A DNA stretch of 64,000 bases from Salinarimonas ramus (GTDB lineage: Bacteria > Pseudomonadota > Alphaproteobacteria > Rhizobiales > Beijerinckiaceae), in assembly GCF_014645695.1 (NCBI RefSeq), contig NZ_BMMF01000001.1:62001-126000 (forward strand), given 5' to 3'. A program made the translations under genes and the position numbers. The notes beneath the pieces were generated by a model, which was not told where the DNA came from, did no database searches, and was given only the letters and a program-made list of their open reading frames with translations. Within the stretch, counting starts at the first letter, position 1; each line of letters begins with the position of its first letter. Below, piece after piece: positions 28,793 to 37,286 of the stretch.

Positions 28793-29955
28793 TGCAACGG
28801 CTGACGATCGACACCGCCTATCTCCGGGACAGGCTCGCCGAGCTCCTCGGGATCCCCTCCCCGACCGGCTACACGGATTCGATCGTCCGCCACGTCTCCC
28901 GCGAGCTGGAGCGGCTCGGCCTCACCTACGAGATCACCCGGCGCGGCGTCGTGCGCACCAAGATCAGCGGGCGGCGCCGCAAGCCCGCCCGCGCGCTCGT
29001 GGGCCATCTCGACACGCTGGGCGCGCAGGTGAAGCAGCTCAAGGACAACGGCCGCATCGAGCTCGTGCCCATCGGCAATTGGTCGGCGCGCTTCGCGGAG
29101 GGCGCGCGCGCCACGATCTTCTCCGAGAAGGGCACCTATCGCGGCACGATCCTGCCGCCCAAGGCGTCGGGCCACGCCTTCAACGACGAGGTCGACACCG
29201 CGCCCGTCGGCTGGCAGCACGTGGAGCTGCGCGTCGACGCCATGAGCCGCACGCGCACCGATCTGCTGCGGCTGGGCATCGACGTCGGCGACATCGTCGC
29301 CATCGACCCGCAGCCGGAATTCCTCGAGAACGGCTTCATCGTCTCGCGCCACCTCGACAACAAGGCCGGCACGGCTGCCATGCTCGCCGCCATCAAGGCC
29401 TTGGCGGACGCGCAGCTCGAGCCCGAGGTCGACACCTACTGGCTCTTCACCATCGCCGAGGAGGTGGGGGTGGGCGCTTCCTCCGCCTTCGGCGAGGACG
29501 TCGCCGCGGTCGTCTCCATCGACAACGGCGTCACCGCGCCCGGCCAGAACTCGGACGAGTTCGGCGTGACCATCGCCATGGCCGACCAGACCGGGCCCTT
29601 CGACTACCACCTCACCCGCAAGCTCGTGCGCCTCGCCCGCGAGAACGACATCCGCTTCCAGAAGGACGTCTTCCGCTACTACCGCTCGGATTCCGCCGCC
29701 GCCCTGGTGGCGGGCCACGACGTGCGCACAGCGCTCATCACCTTCGGCATCGACGCCTCCCACGGCTATGAGCGCATCCACATGCACGCCCTGCGCTCGC
29801 TCGCCGAGCTGATGACCGCCTACGTCGCCTCCCCCGTCGAGATCACCCGCGACGTCAACGAGATCACCACGGGCCTGAGGGGCTTCACGCACCAGCCGAT
29901 GTCGAGGGCCGAGCAGAAGGCGGCCCTGCCGCCGGCGGATGATGCGGGGGTGTGA
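28792..29955 (+). CDS. osmoprotectant NAGGN-system M42 family peptidase
   Basis: The 387-residue metallopeptidase has the M42/M20-like metal motifs VGHLDTLG, SRHLDNKAGTAAM (bridging Asp), TIAEEVGVGAS (catalytic Glu pair) and a C-terminal YERIHMHAL. It is the third conserved gene of NAGGN operons. It probably degrades or trims the dipeptide when osmotic stress ends, but this has not been shown. TGATG coupling to ngg ensures co-expression. Confidence 0.92.
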   Translation: MQRLTIDTAYLRDRLAELLGIPSPTGYTDSIVRHVSRELERLGLTYEITRRGVVRTKISGRRRKPARALVGHLDTLGAQVKQLKDNGRIELVPIGNWSARFAEGARATIFSEKGTYRGTILPPKASGHAFNDEVDTAPVGWQHVELRVDAMSRTRTDLLRLGIDVGDIVAIDPQPEFLENGFIVSRHLDNKAGTAAMLAAIKALADAQLEPEVDTYWLFTIAEEVGVGASSAFGEDVAAVVSIDNGVTAPGQNSDEFGVTIAMADQTGPFDYHLTRKLVRLARENDIRFQKDVFRYYRSDSAAALVAGHDVRTALITFGIDASHGYERIHMHALRSLAELMTAYVASPVEITRDVNEITTGLRGFTHQPMSRAEQKAALPPADDAGV

Positions 29956-30017
29956 CGACGGCCGTCGCCTCAATCAACAACCGATATCGCCGCAGCCCTT
30001 TTTTTGGTTGTAATATG

Positions 30018-30093
30018 AGATTCTAAAAATCTTTGATGAGTAGGAACTGAAGCGACTGCAGTTAGTTGCGATCTCCAGAACGTACACCTGGAG
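30018..30093 (+). promoter_or_regulatory. AT-rich leader with two dyads upstream of the methyltransferase
   Basis: This leader is much more AT-rich than its surroundings. AGATT-CTAAA-AATCT (30018-30032) could be an operator. CTCCAG (30073-30078) and CTGGAG (30088-30093) form a 6-bp dyad whose right arm includes the GGAG ribosome binding site of the gene at 30100, so a hairpin there would block translation. Confidence 0.45.
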
Positions 30094-30099
30094 ACACGT

Positions 30100-30900
30100 A
30101 TGATGGACAATCAACAATTTACGGCGCTTGCGCGCGAAGCATGGGACGAAGCCGCCCCGATCCACTGGAAGCACACCCAGCGACTGGTTGCCGCATTCGA
30201 GAATCCTGAGACCAGCTTCGTCACGCCTTTGCACGCCGCGGAGCTCGAACGGGCAGGGCTCGTCGGCGCAGAAGTGGCGCAGCTCAACTGCAACAATGGT
30301 CGCGAGCTGATCTCCATGACACGGCTCGGCGCGCGACGAGGCGTCGGCTTCGACATCTCCGCGGAGTTCATCGATCAAGCGAAGCGTCTCGCGCGCGCTG
30401 CGGATGCACCCTGCACCTTCGAAGCCACGGACGTCTACGACATAGTGGATGATCATGACGGACGCTTCGACCTCGTCGTGGTCACGTCCGGAGCGCTCTG
30501 CTTCATGCCCGATTTGAACTCCTACGTTCGCGTCGCCAGGCGTCTGCTCAAGCCGGGGGGCCGGCTTAACATCTACGATTGTCATCCGATCGTCGACATG
30601 CTCGAGCTCGACCGGGATCGTCGGAACCGGCCGGTGGAGTTCGTGAGGTCGTATTTCGACAAGACCCCGCTCCGCCACCGCTCGGGCCTCGACTATGTCG
30701 GTGGGTCTACATACGATGCGAAGGAAATCTACTATTTCCACTATACGTTAGAAGATATCCTTACTGCAGTTCTCGCGGCGGGGTTCGAGCTGGAGACTTT
30801 CAAGGAAACAGGCGAAGATCCTTCCGACGCCTACAAGTCCCTCGAAGCATCGGACATCAAGCCACCTCTGAGCTTCATGCTCACCGCGCGGGCGGTCTGA
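30100..30900 (+). CDS. class I SAM-dependent methyltransferase
   Basis: The 266-residue protein has motif I as LNCNNGREL (residues 62-70), followed by GVGFDISAEFIDQAKRLA and FDLVVVTSGALCFMPDL, with the motif VARRLLKPGGRLNIYD. This is a typical class I methyltransferase fold. The CNNGRE variant is seen in methyltransferases of natural-product clusters. The methyl acceptor is unknown. It is the first gene of a three-gene operon with MFS and carbamoyltransferase genes and overlaps the MFS start by one base. Codon use is less GC-biased than in neighbouring genes. Confidence 0.85.
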   Translation: MMDNQQFTALAREAWDEAAPIHWKHTQRLVAAFENPETSFVTPLHAAELERAGLVGAEVAQLNCNNGRELISMTRLGARRGVGFDISAEFIDQAKRLARAADAPCTFEATDVYDIVDDHDGRFDLVVVTSGALCFMPDLNSYVRVARRLLKPGGRLNIYDCHPIVDMLELDRDRRNRPVEFVRSYFDKTPLRHRSGLDYVGGSTYDAKEIYYFHYTLEDILTAVLAAGFELETFKETGEDPSDAYKSLEASDIKPPLSFMLTARAV

Positions 30901-32063
30901 TGGAGGCGAGCCGAACCGCCGCAGCGCTGATCGTCAGCGTCGCGCTCTACTCGATCGTCCTCGGCGGCGCTTACGCGGCTCTGGCGGTCGATCTCGCCTC
31001 GCGCGGCTACGGCGCGTGGGAGGTCGCGATCAATGCGGCGATGACACCGGTGGGTCTCGTCATCGCGGCGATCGCGCTGCCGCGCCTCGTTCGAGGACCG
31101 GTGTTTCCCTGGCTCGTCGTGGCCGTCGGTGTCTCGGCCTGCGTCATGGTCATGCTGGCGGCGATGCAATCCTTCGCCGCCTGGCTGGCGCTGCGCTTCG
31201 TCCTGGGGCTCTCCGCGAACACCTTGTTCGTCGTCGCCGAGAGCGCCTTGATGATCGCCATTCCTGAGCGAAACAGTGGCCGATTCCTGAGCATCTACAA
31301 TGGTGTCGTCACCGGCGGCTATGCGCTCGGGCCGCTTCTGCTCGCGCTGTTGCCGACAGCGACGGCTACCGCGCTGCTTGCCGGAGCCGTCCTCATCGTC
31401 GCCGCCTCGCTTCCGCTCTTCGTCGGCGTTCCGCGTCGCGATCTTCTGCTGCCTCCACTCGAGGTGGGGTCAGGGCTCGTCGTTTTCGCGGTCGCCGCTC
31501 CCGCGCTCGTCATCGGCTCAGCGGCGACTGCGATCTTCGACAATGCCGTCCTTTCGTTGTTTCCGGTCTTCGCCATGGAGAGCGGCTCTACCCGAGAGAC
31601 GGCGCTCGTGCTCCTCGCCATCCTCCTCGCAGGTGCGACCGTGCTGCAATGGCCGATCGGCGCGCTTTCGGACAAGCGGAGCAGCCTGGGCATGCTCCGT
31701 GGCTGCGCGCTCGTCACGGCCGCTTGCTGCGCGACCTTCCCGATCGCTGCGAGCAGCTTTCTCGCGCTCGCCTTCCTCGCTTTCGTGTCGGGCGGCGCCG
31801 CTTTCGGTGCGTACTCCATGGTGCTCGCGCTCGTGAAGGAACGCTTTCCCGCCGGTTCGCTCGTCACGGCGAACGCAGCGCTGGGCGTGACCTGGGGGCT
31901 GGGCGCGCTGATCGGCGTTCCAGTCGTGGGCGCGGGCATGGACGCGGTCGGGCCCGGGCTGCTCGGTCCCCTCGTCGCGCTGCCTTTCCTCGTTCTCCTC
32001 GCCGCGAGCCTCGCTCCGATCGGTGCCCGCGCAGCGCGGTCGAAGCAGAGGCAGGCACGTTGA
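30900..32063 (+). CDS. MFS transporter
   Basis: The 387-residue protein has about 12 hydrophobic helices and the loop 8-9 pattern GALSDKRSSLGMLRGC, equivalent to the MFS motif A. It is similar in size and layout to YcaD-type and drug-efflux MFS proteins. It starts at a TGATG overlap with the methyltransferase gene. Its place between a methyltransferase and a carbamoyltransferase suggests export of their product or uptake of their substrate; this is inference. Confidence 0.88.
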   Translation: MEASRTAAALIVSVALYSIVLGGAYAALAVDLASRGYGAWEVAINAAMTPVGLVIAAIALPRLVRGPVFPWLVVAVGVSACVMVMLAAMQSFAAWLALRFVLGLSANTLFVVAESALMIAIPERNSGRFLSIYNGVVTGGYALGPLLLALLPTATATALLAGAVLIVAASLPLFVGVPRRDLLLPPLEVGSGLVVFAVAAPALVIGSAATAIFDNAVLSLFPVFAMESGSTRETALVLLAILLAGATVLQWPIGALSDKRSSLGMLRGCALVTAACCATFPIAASSFLALAFLAFVSGGAAFGAYSMVLALVKERFPAGSLVTANAALGVTWGLGALIGVPVVGAGMDAVGPGLLGPLVALPFLVLLAASLAPIGARAARSKQRQAR

Positions 32064-32078
32064 AGGAAAACCAACGTC

Positions 32079-33020
32079 ATGAGAAATGCGCCTCCCTCCT
32101 GGAGCTTGATCTCCATCGAGCAGCTTACGCGCTCGGATCTCGAAGAGCTGTTCGCCGCGGCGTACCGGCATCGCTCGGCGCTCGAAAGCGGTGAGCCGTG
32201 CAGCATGTCATCCGAGGCGATCGTCGCGACGCTGTTCATGCAGCCCAGCACGCGTACGCGGCTCAGCTTCGAGGCGGCCGCTCTGCGGCTGGGTGGAAAG
32301 ATACTGAGCATGTCCGATCCGGCGGCGTCGCGCGCAGGATCGGAGTGGAAGGAAAGCTTGGCGGACACGGCGCGCGTGCTGAACGGCTATGCAGATGTGG
32401 TCGTGCTCCGCCATCCGGTCGTCGGCTCAGCAGCGCATTATGCGACGATGAGCACAGTTCCCGTCGTCAATGGCGGCGACGGAGCCGGACCCGGTTCCGA
32501 GCACCCGACGCAGACCATCTTAGACCTGTTCACGATCGACGACCTGTGCGGATCGGTGGACGGAGCGACCGTTTGCGTCCTCGGGGATCTGAGCCAGAGG
32601 TGCGTTCATTCGCTGTTGGCGGGCTTGAGCCTCTTCTCCGATGTCACCGTTCTCGCGAAGACCGAAGAGACCACCCGCTTGACCGAGCGCGAACTGCAGC
32701 GCCACGCCCGTCATGGCCTGAAGGTGGAATATGTCGATGACTTGGCGGAAGCCTTGCGCCGCAGCGACATCGTCTACGCCTGTGGTCACGAAGACCCGAC
32801 GCACGAGATCCCTCTCGACATGCGGCTCGATCCCCGAACCCTGAGAGGAGCAAGGCCGGATCTGCGGATCCTCCATCCCTTGCCTCGCGGTGTCGAGCTG
32901 CCCACGAGCCTGGACGGCACCGCACACGCTGCCTACTTCGAGCAGGCGGCGAATGGCGTCCCGGTGCGCATGGCGGTGCTCGAACGCATCCTTTCGAGCT
33001 GCGGCTCAGCCGTCGCGTGA
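32079..33020 (+). CDS. aspartate carbamoyltransferase-like enzyme with altered substrate loop
   Basis: The 313-residue protein keeps the carbamoyl phosphate site of PyrB: STRTR (57-61), Lys91, Arg111 (LRHP), HPTQ (142-145) and HPLPR (266-270), and Arg174 of RCVHSL. The aspartate-binding loop, TRVQKER in E. coli PyrB, is replaced by ACGHEDPTHEIP (234-245), so the Arg and Gln that bind aspartate are missing. It probably carbamoylates another amine. It ends the methyltransferase-MFS operon, 15 nt after the MFS stop, with no pyrC or pyrI nearby. Confidence 0.88.
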   Translation: MRNAPPSWSLISIEQLTRSDLEELFAAAYRHRSALESGEPCSMSSEAIVATLFMQPSTRTRLSFEAAALRLGGKILSMSDPAASRAGSEWKESLADTARVLNGYADVVVLRHPVVGSAAHYATMSTVPVVNGGDGAGPGSEHPTQTILDLFTIDDLCGSVDGATVCVLGDLSQRCVHSLLAGLSLFSDVTVLAKTEETTRLTERELQRHARHGLKVEYVDDLAEALRRSDIVYACGHEDPTHEIPLDMRLDPRTLRGARPDLRILHPLPRGVELPTSLDGTAHAAYFEQAANGVPVRMAVLERILSSCGSAVA

Positions 33021-33025
33021 CATCG

Positions 33026-33355
33026 TCACTCCAACGCCACCCTGATCGCCACATCCACCTTCACCAGCTCCGCCGCATCGAGCCGCTCGACCCGCGACTT
33101 GATCTTCTGCAGAAGCCGCGCGCGGTCGCCCTCGGGGGCGACGAGCGGGGTGCGGGAGAACAGGTCGAGGGGGTCGACGCCGAGCGCTTCGGCGACCTTC
33201 TTGATGGACTTGAGCGTCGTCTGGTTGTCGGCCCGCTCCAGGCGGCCGATGAGCTGGTCGGACACGCCGGCGCGCTCGCCGAGCTGCGCCTGGGTGAGCC
33301 CTCGCGCCTCGCGCAGGTCGCGCACGTTCGCGCCCAGAACGAATTCCACCTCCAC
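33026..33355 (-). CDS. XRE family helix-turn-helix regulator
   Basis: The 109-residue protein has an N-terminal HTH (NVRDLREARGLTQAQLGERAGVSDQLIGRLER) followed by a short C-terminal helix region rich in Arg and Val. It starts at GTG with GGGGAGGGGG just upstream; longer in-frame starts run into the divergent gene. It faces the ABC transporter at 33453 and is convergent with the carbamoyltransferase, whose stop is 5 nt from its own. It probably controls the transporter or itself. Confidence 0.82.
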   Translation of the reverse strand: MEVEFVLGANVRDLREARGLTQAQLGERAGVSDQLIGRLERADNQTTLKSIKKVAEALGVDPLDLFSRTPLVAPEGDRARLLQKIKSRVERLDAAELVKVDVAIRVALE

Positions 33356-33452
33356 GAGCCCCCTCCCCCGAAATTTCCCCCGCCACCCTTGTAACGTCCG
33401 CACTCCGCGCTGCGTATATATCCCGAGCGCATCGAGAGAAGGACGAGCCCGC

Positions 33453-34694
33453 ATGAACTCCCCCGCCCGCCGAATCGCCCGCAGCCTCGCGACGGGGATC
33501 GGCGTCGCCGCGCTCGTCGTCGCCTCGGCCGCGTCGGCGCAGGACGTGCCCGAGACGCGGGACTTCCCGCAGATCCTGGAGGAGGCGCGCGGGCAGACGG
33601 TGTACTGGAACGCCTGGGGCGGGGACCCGGCGACGAACGACTTCATCGCCTGGGTGGGCGAGGAGGTGGAGGAGCGCTACGGCGTCTCCCTCGTGCACGT
33701 GAAGCTCTCCGACACGGCGGAGGCGGTCTCGCGCGTCGTCGCCGAGAAGGCGGCGGGGCGCGACGACGGGGGTGCCGTCGACCTCATCTGGATCAACGGG
33801 CCGAACTTCCTCGCCATGAAGGACCAGGGCCTGCTCTACGGCCCCTTCGTCGAGGCGCTGCCGAATTTCGATCTCGTCGACGTCGAGGACAAGCCCTCCA
33901 ACGTCGTCGACTTCACCGTGCCCGTGGACGGCCTCGCCGCGCCCTGGCGCGTGGCGCAGGTGGCCTATCTCTACGATGCCGAGCGGGTCGCCGCCGACAC
34001 GGTCCCCGCCTCCATCGCGGAATTGGGCGAGTGGGCGGCGGCCAACCCGGGCCGCCTCACGCATCCCACGGCGCGCGACTTCCTGGGCGCGACCTTCCTC
34101 AAGCAGGCCCTCGTGGAGCTGGTCGCGGACCCCGCCGCGCTCCAGGCGCCGGCGGCGGACGCCACCTACGAGGAGACCGTCGCGCCCGTCTGGGACTGGT
34201 ACGAGGCCTTGCGCCCGCATCTCTGGCGCGCAGGCGCCGAGTTCCCCGAGAGCGGCCCGGCGCAGAACCAGCTCCTCGCCGACGGCGAGACGGACATCGC
34301 CATCACCTTCAACCCCGCGGAAGCGGCGGCGGGCGCCATCCAGGGCCGTCTGCCGGAGACGACGCGGGTGTTCTTCCTGGAGGACGGCACGATCGGCAAC
34401 ACCTCCTTCGTCGCGATCCCCTACAACGCGGCGAACGCCGAGGGCGCCATGGTCGTCGCCGACTTCCTGATGTCGCCGCAGGCCCAGGCTCGCGCCCAGG
34501 ACCCCGCCAATCTCGGCGCCTTCACCGTGCTCGACCTCTCCGCGCTCTCCGCCGAGGAGCGCGCCGCCTTCGACGTCACCGACGCGCACCCGGCCATGCC
34601 CGCCCCGGAGGAGTTCGTGCGCGTCCTCCCCGAGCCGCACCCCTCCTGGATGACGCGCCTCGTCGAGGATTGGGAGCGGCGGATCTCGGGGTGA
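33453..34694 (+). CDS. ABC transporter substrate-binding protein, YnjB type
   Basis: The 413-residue secreted protein has a signal peptide ending VVASAASAQ. It contains TVYWNAWGGDPATNDFIAWV, DLIWINGPNF and a C-terminal LPEPHPSWMTRLVEDWERR. This is the pattern of YnjB in the YnjBCD importers. AAGGACGAG precedes the ATG. It heads a three-gene operon with a double-length permease and an ATPase. The ligand is unknown; thiamine-like or sulfate-type ligands have been proposed for related systems. Confidence 0.88.
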   Translation: MNSPARRIARSLATGIGVAALVVASAASAQDVPETRDFPQILEEARGQTVYWNAWGGDPATNDFIAWVGEEVEERYGVSLVHVKLSDTAEAVSRVVAEKAAGRDDGGAVDLIWINGPNFLAMKDQGLLYGPFVEALPNFDLVDVEDKPSNVVDFTVPVDGLAAPWRVAQVAYLYDAERVAADTVPASIAELGEWAAANPGRLTHPTARDFLGATFLKQALVELVADPAALQAPAADATYEETVAPVWDWYEALRPHLWRAGAEFPESGPAQNQLLADGETDIAITFNPAEAAAGAIQGRLPETTRVFFLEDGTIGNTSFVAIPYNAANAEGAMVVADFLMSPQAQARAQDPANLGAFTVLDLSALSAEERAAFDVTDAHPAMPAPEEFVRVLPEPHPSWMTRLVEDWERRISG

Positions 34695-34719
34695 ACGCAG
34701 ACGGCATCGAGGACGACGC

Positions 34720-34899
34720 CCCCTCCTTCCCTGTAGGGGAAGGTGGCGCGCCGCGAAGCGGCGTGACGGATGGGGCACGCCGACAGGCGTGCTCGGCGAA
34801 GCCGAGAGGGGCGCGCCGACCTTGCGCCTCGTCTGCAGGCGACGCACCCCACCCCTAGCCGGCTTGCGCCGGCATTCCCCTCCCCTACAGGGAGGGAGA
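34720..34899. repeat. paired inverted intergenic repeat in the ynj-type operon
   Basis: The left end CCCTCCTTCCC-TGTAGGGGAAGGTGG and right end CCCCTCCCC-TACAGGGAGGGAG match the unit at 11321-11482, including CCCCACCCCTAGCCGGC in the right arm. Internal stems include GCGCCGC-GAA-GCGGCG. The right end leaves GGGAGGGAG in front of the permease start region. Confidence 0.85.
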
Positions 34900-34912
34900 C
34901 GACGACCCGCCC

Positions 34913-34954
34913 ATGACGACCCGCCCATGACATACCGCCCATGACCACCCGCCC
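34913..34954 (+). repeat. 14-bp tandem repeat of the permease start codon
   Basis: Three 14-bp units begin with ATGAC at 34913, 34927 and 34941. The first two ATGs open five-codon ORFs (MTTRP and MTYRP) whose TGA overlaps the next ATG as ATGA. The third ATG starts the permease, which also begins MTTRP. Successive units are in different frames. Confidence 0.9.
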
Positions 34955-36650
34955 CGACGTCCTGCGCGCGGCGCCGGCGCTCACGCTGGCGCTCTTCCTC
35001 GTGCCGATCGGCGCGGGGCTTCTAGGCACGCTCGCGCCGGCCTTCGGCGTCCTGCCGGCGATCGGGGAGAGCGGATTCACGCTCGACGCGTGGCGCACGC
35101 TCGCCGAGCAGCCCGGCATCGACGCCTCGATCCGGCTGACGCTGACGAGCGGCCTCCTATCCACCGCGCTCGCCCTCGTCTTCGCCTGCGGCTTCGCCGC
35201 GCTCGCCTCGAGCCGGCCGGGGATCGCGCGGCTCGAGCGCGCTCTGGCGCCGCTCCTCGCGACGCCGCACGTCGCGGTGGCGATCGGCCTCGCCTTCCTC
35301 GTCGCATCGTCTGGCCTGCTGGTGCGCGTGGTCTCGCCCTGGCTCACCGGCTGGGAGCGCCCGCCCGCGCTCGCCATCGTGCGCGATCCCTACGGGCTCT
35401 CCTACGTGGCGGGCCTCGCGATCAAGGAGACGGCGTTCCTCGTCCTGATGGTGCTCGCCGCGCAGGGGCAGGTGCGCGCGGCGCAGGCGCTCGCGGCCGC
35501 GCGGGCACTCGGCTACGCGCCCCTCGTCGCCTGGGCGAAGGTGGTGCTTCCGGCGATCTACCGGCAGATCCGGCTCCCGGTCTACGCGGTGCTGGCCTTC
35601 TCGTTGTCCAACGTCGAGGTCGCCCTCGTGCTCGCGCCGGGCACGCCGCCGCCGCTCGCGGTGCTCGCCATGCGCTGGTTCTCGAGCTGGGACCTCTCGC
35701 TCTACCCGGTCGCCGCCGCGGCCGCGACGCTCCAGCTCGCCGTCGTCGTCGCGGGCATCGGCGCGTGGCGCGTGGCGGAGGCTTTCGTCAAGCGCATCCA
35801 CCGGGCCTGGTGCGAACGCGGCCGGCGGACCGGGCTCGCCGGCCCGGTGCTGGCGCTCGGCGGCGCCGGCGGCGTCGTGTCGGGCGTCGCGATCCTCGCC
35901 GCCATCGGCGTCATGGCGCTCTGGTCGATCGCGGAGAACTGGCGCTACCCGGACGCCCTGCCCCGCGCGCTGTCGCTGCGGACCTGGGAGCGCGCGCTGC
36001 CGACGATGAGCGATCTCGTCTCCACGACGGCCGCCATTGCCGCGGCCGCGAGCCTGCTCGCGGTGATCCTCGCCCTCGCCTGCCTGGAGAACGAGGCGCG
36101 GCGCGACCTGAAGCCCGGCGCGCGCGCGCTCTGGCTCCTCTACGTGCCGCTTCTCGTGCCGCAGATCGCTTTCCTGTTCGGCGCGCAGGTGGCGCTCGTG
36201 CGGCTCGATCTCGACGGAACGCTCACCGCCGTGATCTGGGCGCATCTGCTCTTCGTGCTGCCCTACGTCTTCCTCTCGCTCGCCGACCCGTTCCGCGCGC
36301 TGGATCCGCGCTATGCGCGCATCGCCGCAGGACTCGGGGCGAGCCCGTGGCGGACGTTCTTCACGGTGAAGCTGCCCATGCTCGCGCGCCCGGTCGCAAC
36401 CGCGTTCGCGGTGGGCTTTTCCGTCTCCGTGGCGCTCTATCTACCCACGTTGTTCGCCGGCGCGGGACGCATCATGACGCTGACCACCGAAGCCGTGACC
36501 CTCTCCTCGGGCGCCGATCGCCGGGTCGTCGGCGTCACGGCCTTCCTGCAGGCGGCGCTGCCGCTCCTCGTCTACGCCGCCGCGCTCGCCGGCCCGGGCC
36601 TGATCGCGGCGCGGCGGCGGCGCGTCACCTTGCGGGAGGGCACGCCGTGA
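34941..36650 (+). CDS. ABC transporter permease, YnjC-like double-length
   Basis: The 569-residue membrane protein contains two fused permease halves. EAA loops are visible as AAARALGYAPLVAWAKVVLPAIY in the first half and RIAAGLGASPWRTFFTVKLPML in the second. About 12 helices are expected. It works with the upstream YnjB-type receptor and the downstream ATPase, whose GTG overlaps its TGA by two bases. Its start lies at the third copy of a 14-bp tandem repeat; the ribosome binding site is in the preceding intergenic repeat. Confidence 0.9.
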   Translation: MTTRPDVLRAAPALTLALFLVPIGAGLLGTLAPAFGVLPAIGESGFTLDAWRTLAEQPGIDASIRLTLTSGLLSTALALVFACGFAALASSRPGIARLERALAPLLATPHVAVAIGLAFLVASSGLLVRVVSPWLTGWERPPALAIVRDPYGLSYVAGLAIKETAFLVLMVLAAQGQVRAAQALAAARALGYAPLVAWAKVVLPAIYRQIRLPVYAVLAFSLSNVEVALVLAPGTPPPLAVLAMRWFSSWDLSLYPVAAAAATLQLAVVVAGIGAWRVAEAFVKRIHRAWCERGRRTGLAGPVLALGGAGGVVSGVAILAAIGVMALWSIAENWRYPDALPRALSLRTWERALPTMSDLVSTTAAIAAAASLLAVILALACLENEARRDLKPGARALWLLYVPLLVPQIAFLFGAQVALVRLDLDGTLTAVIWAHLLFVLPYVFLSLADPFRALDPRYARIAAGLGASPWRTFFTVKLPMLARPVATAFAVGFSVSVALYLPTLFAGAGRIMTLTTEAVTLSSGADRRVVGVTAFLQAALPLLVYAAALAGPGLIAARRRRVTLREGTP

Positions 36651-37282
36651 GAGGCCTCGTTCTCGACGACGTCGCCATCACGCTCGACGCGCGCCCCCTC
36701 GTCGGGCCGCTCTCCCTCGACGTTGCGCCCGGCGAGGTCGTGACGGTGATGGGCCCGTCCGGCTCGGGCAAGTCGACGCTGCTCGCCTACGTGGGCGGCT
36801 TCCTCGCCAAGGCGTTCGCCGCGCGCGGGCGCGTCCTCGTCGACGATCTCGACGTCACCGGCATGCCGCCGGAGAAGCGGGCCGTCGGCATCCTCTTCCA
36901 GGACGACCTGCTCTTCCCCCACCTCACCGTCGGCGGAAACCTCGCCTTCGGGCTTCGCGCGGGCGTGCGCGAGGCGTCGCGCCGGCGTGCCATCGTCGAG
37001 GAGGCACTCGCTCAGGCCGGTCTCGCCGGCTTCGCGGACCGGGACCCGGCCACCCTGTCCGGCGGCCAGCGCGCCCGCGTCGCGCTCCTGCGCACGCTCC
37101 TCGCCGAGCCGCGCGCGCTCCTCCTCGACGAGCCCTTCGGCAAGCTAGACGCCGCCCTGCGCCAGGACGTGCGCGCCTTCGTCTTCGCCCGCGCCCGCGA
37201 CCGCGGCCTGCCGACCCTCATGGTCACGCACGATGCCGAGGACGCCCGCGCCGCCGGCGGGCGGGTGGTGGAGGTGGGCTGA
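36647..37282 (+). CDS. ABC transporter ATP-binding protein, YnjD-like
   Basis: The 211-residue ATPase has Walker A GPSGSGKST, Q-loop LFQDDLLFPHLTV, signature LSGGQRARVALLRTLL, Walker B ALLLDEPFGKLD and the H-loop VTHDAEDA. It starts at GTG in a GTGA overlap with the permease stop, with GGGAGGG upstream. It energises the YnjBCD-type importer. Confidence 0.93.
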   Translation: MRGLVLDDVAITLDARPLVGPLSLDVAPGEVVTVMGPSGSGKSTLLAYVGGFLAKAFAARGRVLVDDLDVTGMPPEKRAVGILFQDDLLFPHLTVGGNLAFGLRAGVREASRRRAIVEEALAQAGLAGFADRDPATLSGGQRARVALLRTLLAEPRALLLDEPFGKLDAALRQDVRAFVFARARDRGLPTLMVTHDAEDARAAGGRVVEVG

Positions 37283-37286
37283 AAGG

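Noticed and set aside
29995-30010. T-run after the M42 peptidase as an intrinsic terminator
   Set aside because: The T-run is present, but the GC dyad GACGGCCGTC is about 35 nt upstream and not adjacent, so no proper hairpin precedes it.
32079-33020. Housekeeping pyrB or argF
   Set aside because: The aspartate loop is missing, pyrC is absent nearby and the ornithine motif HCLP is not present (HPLP instead).
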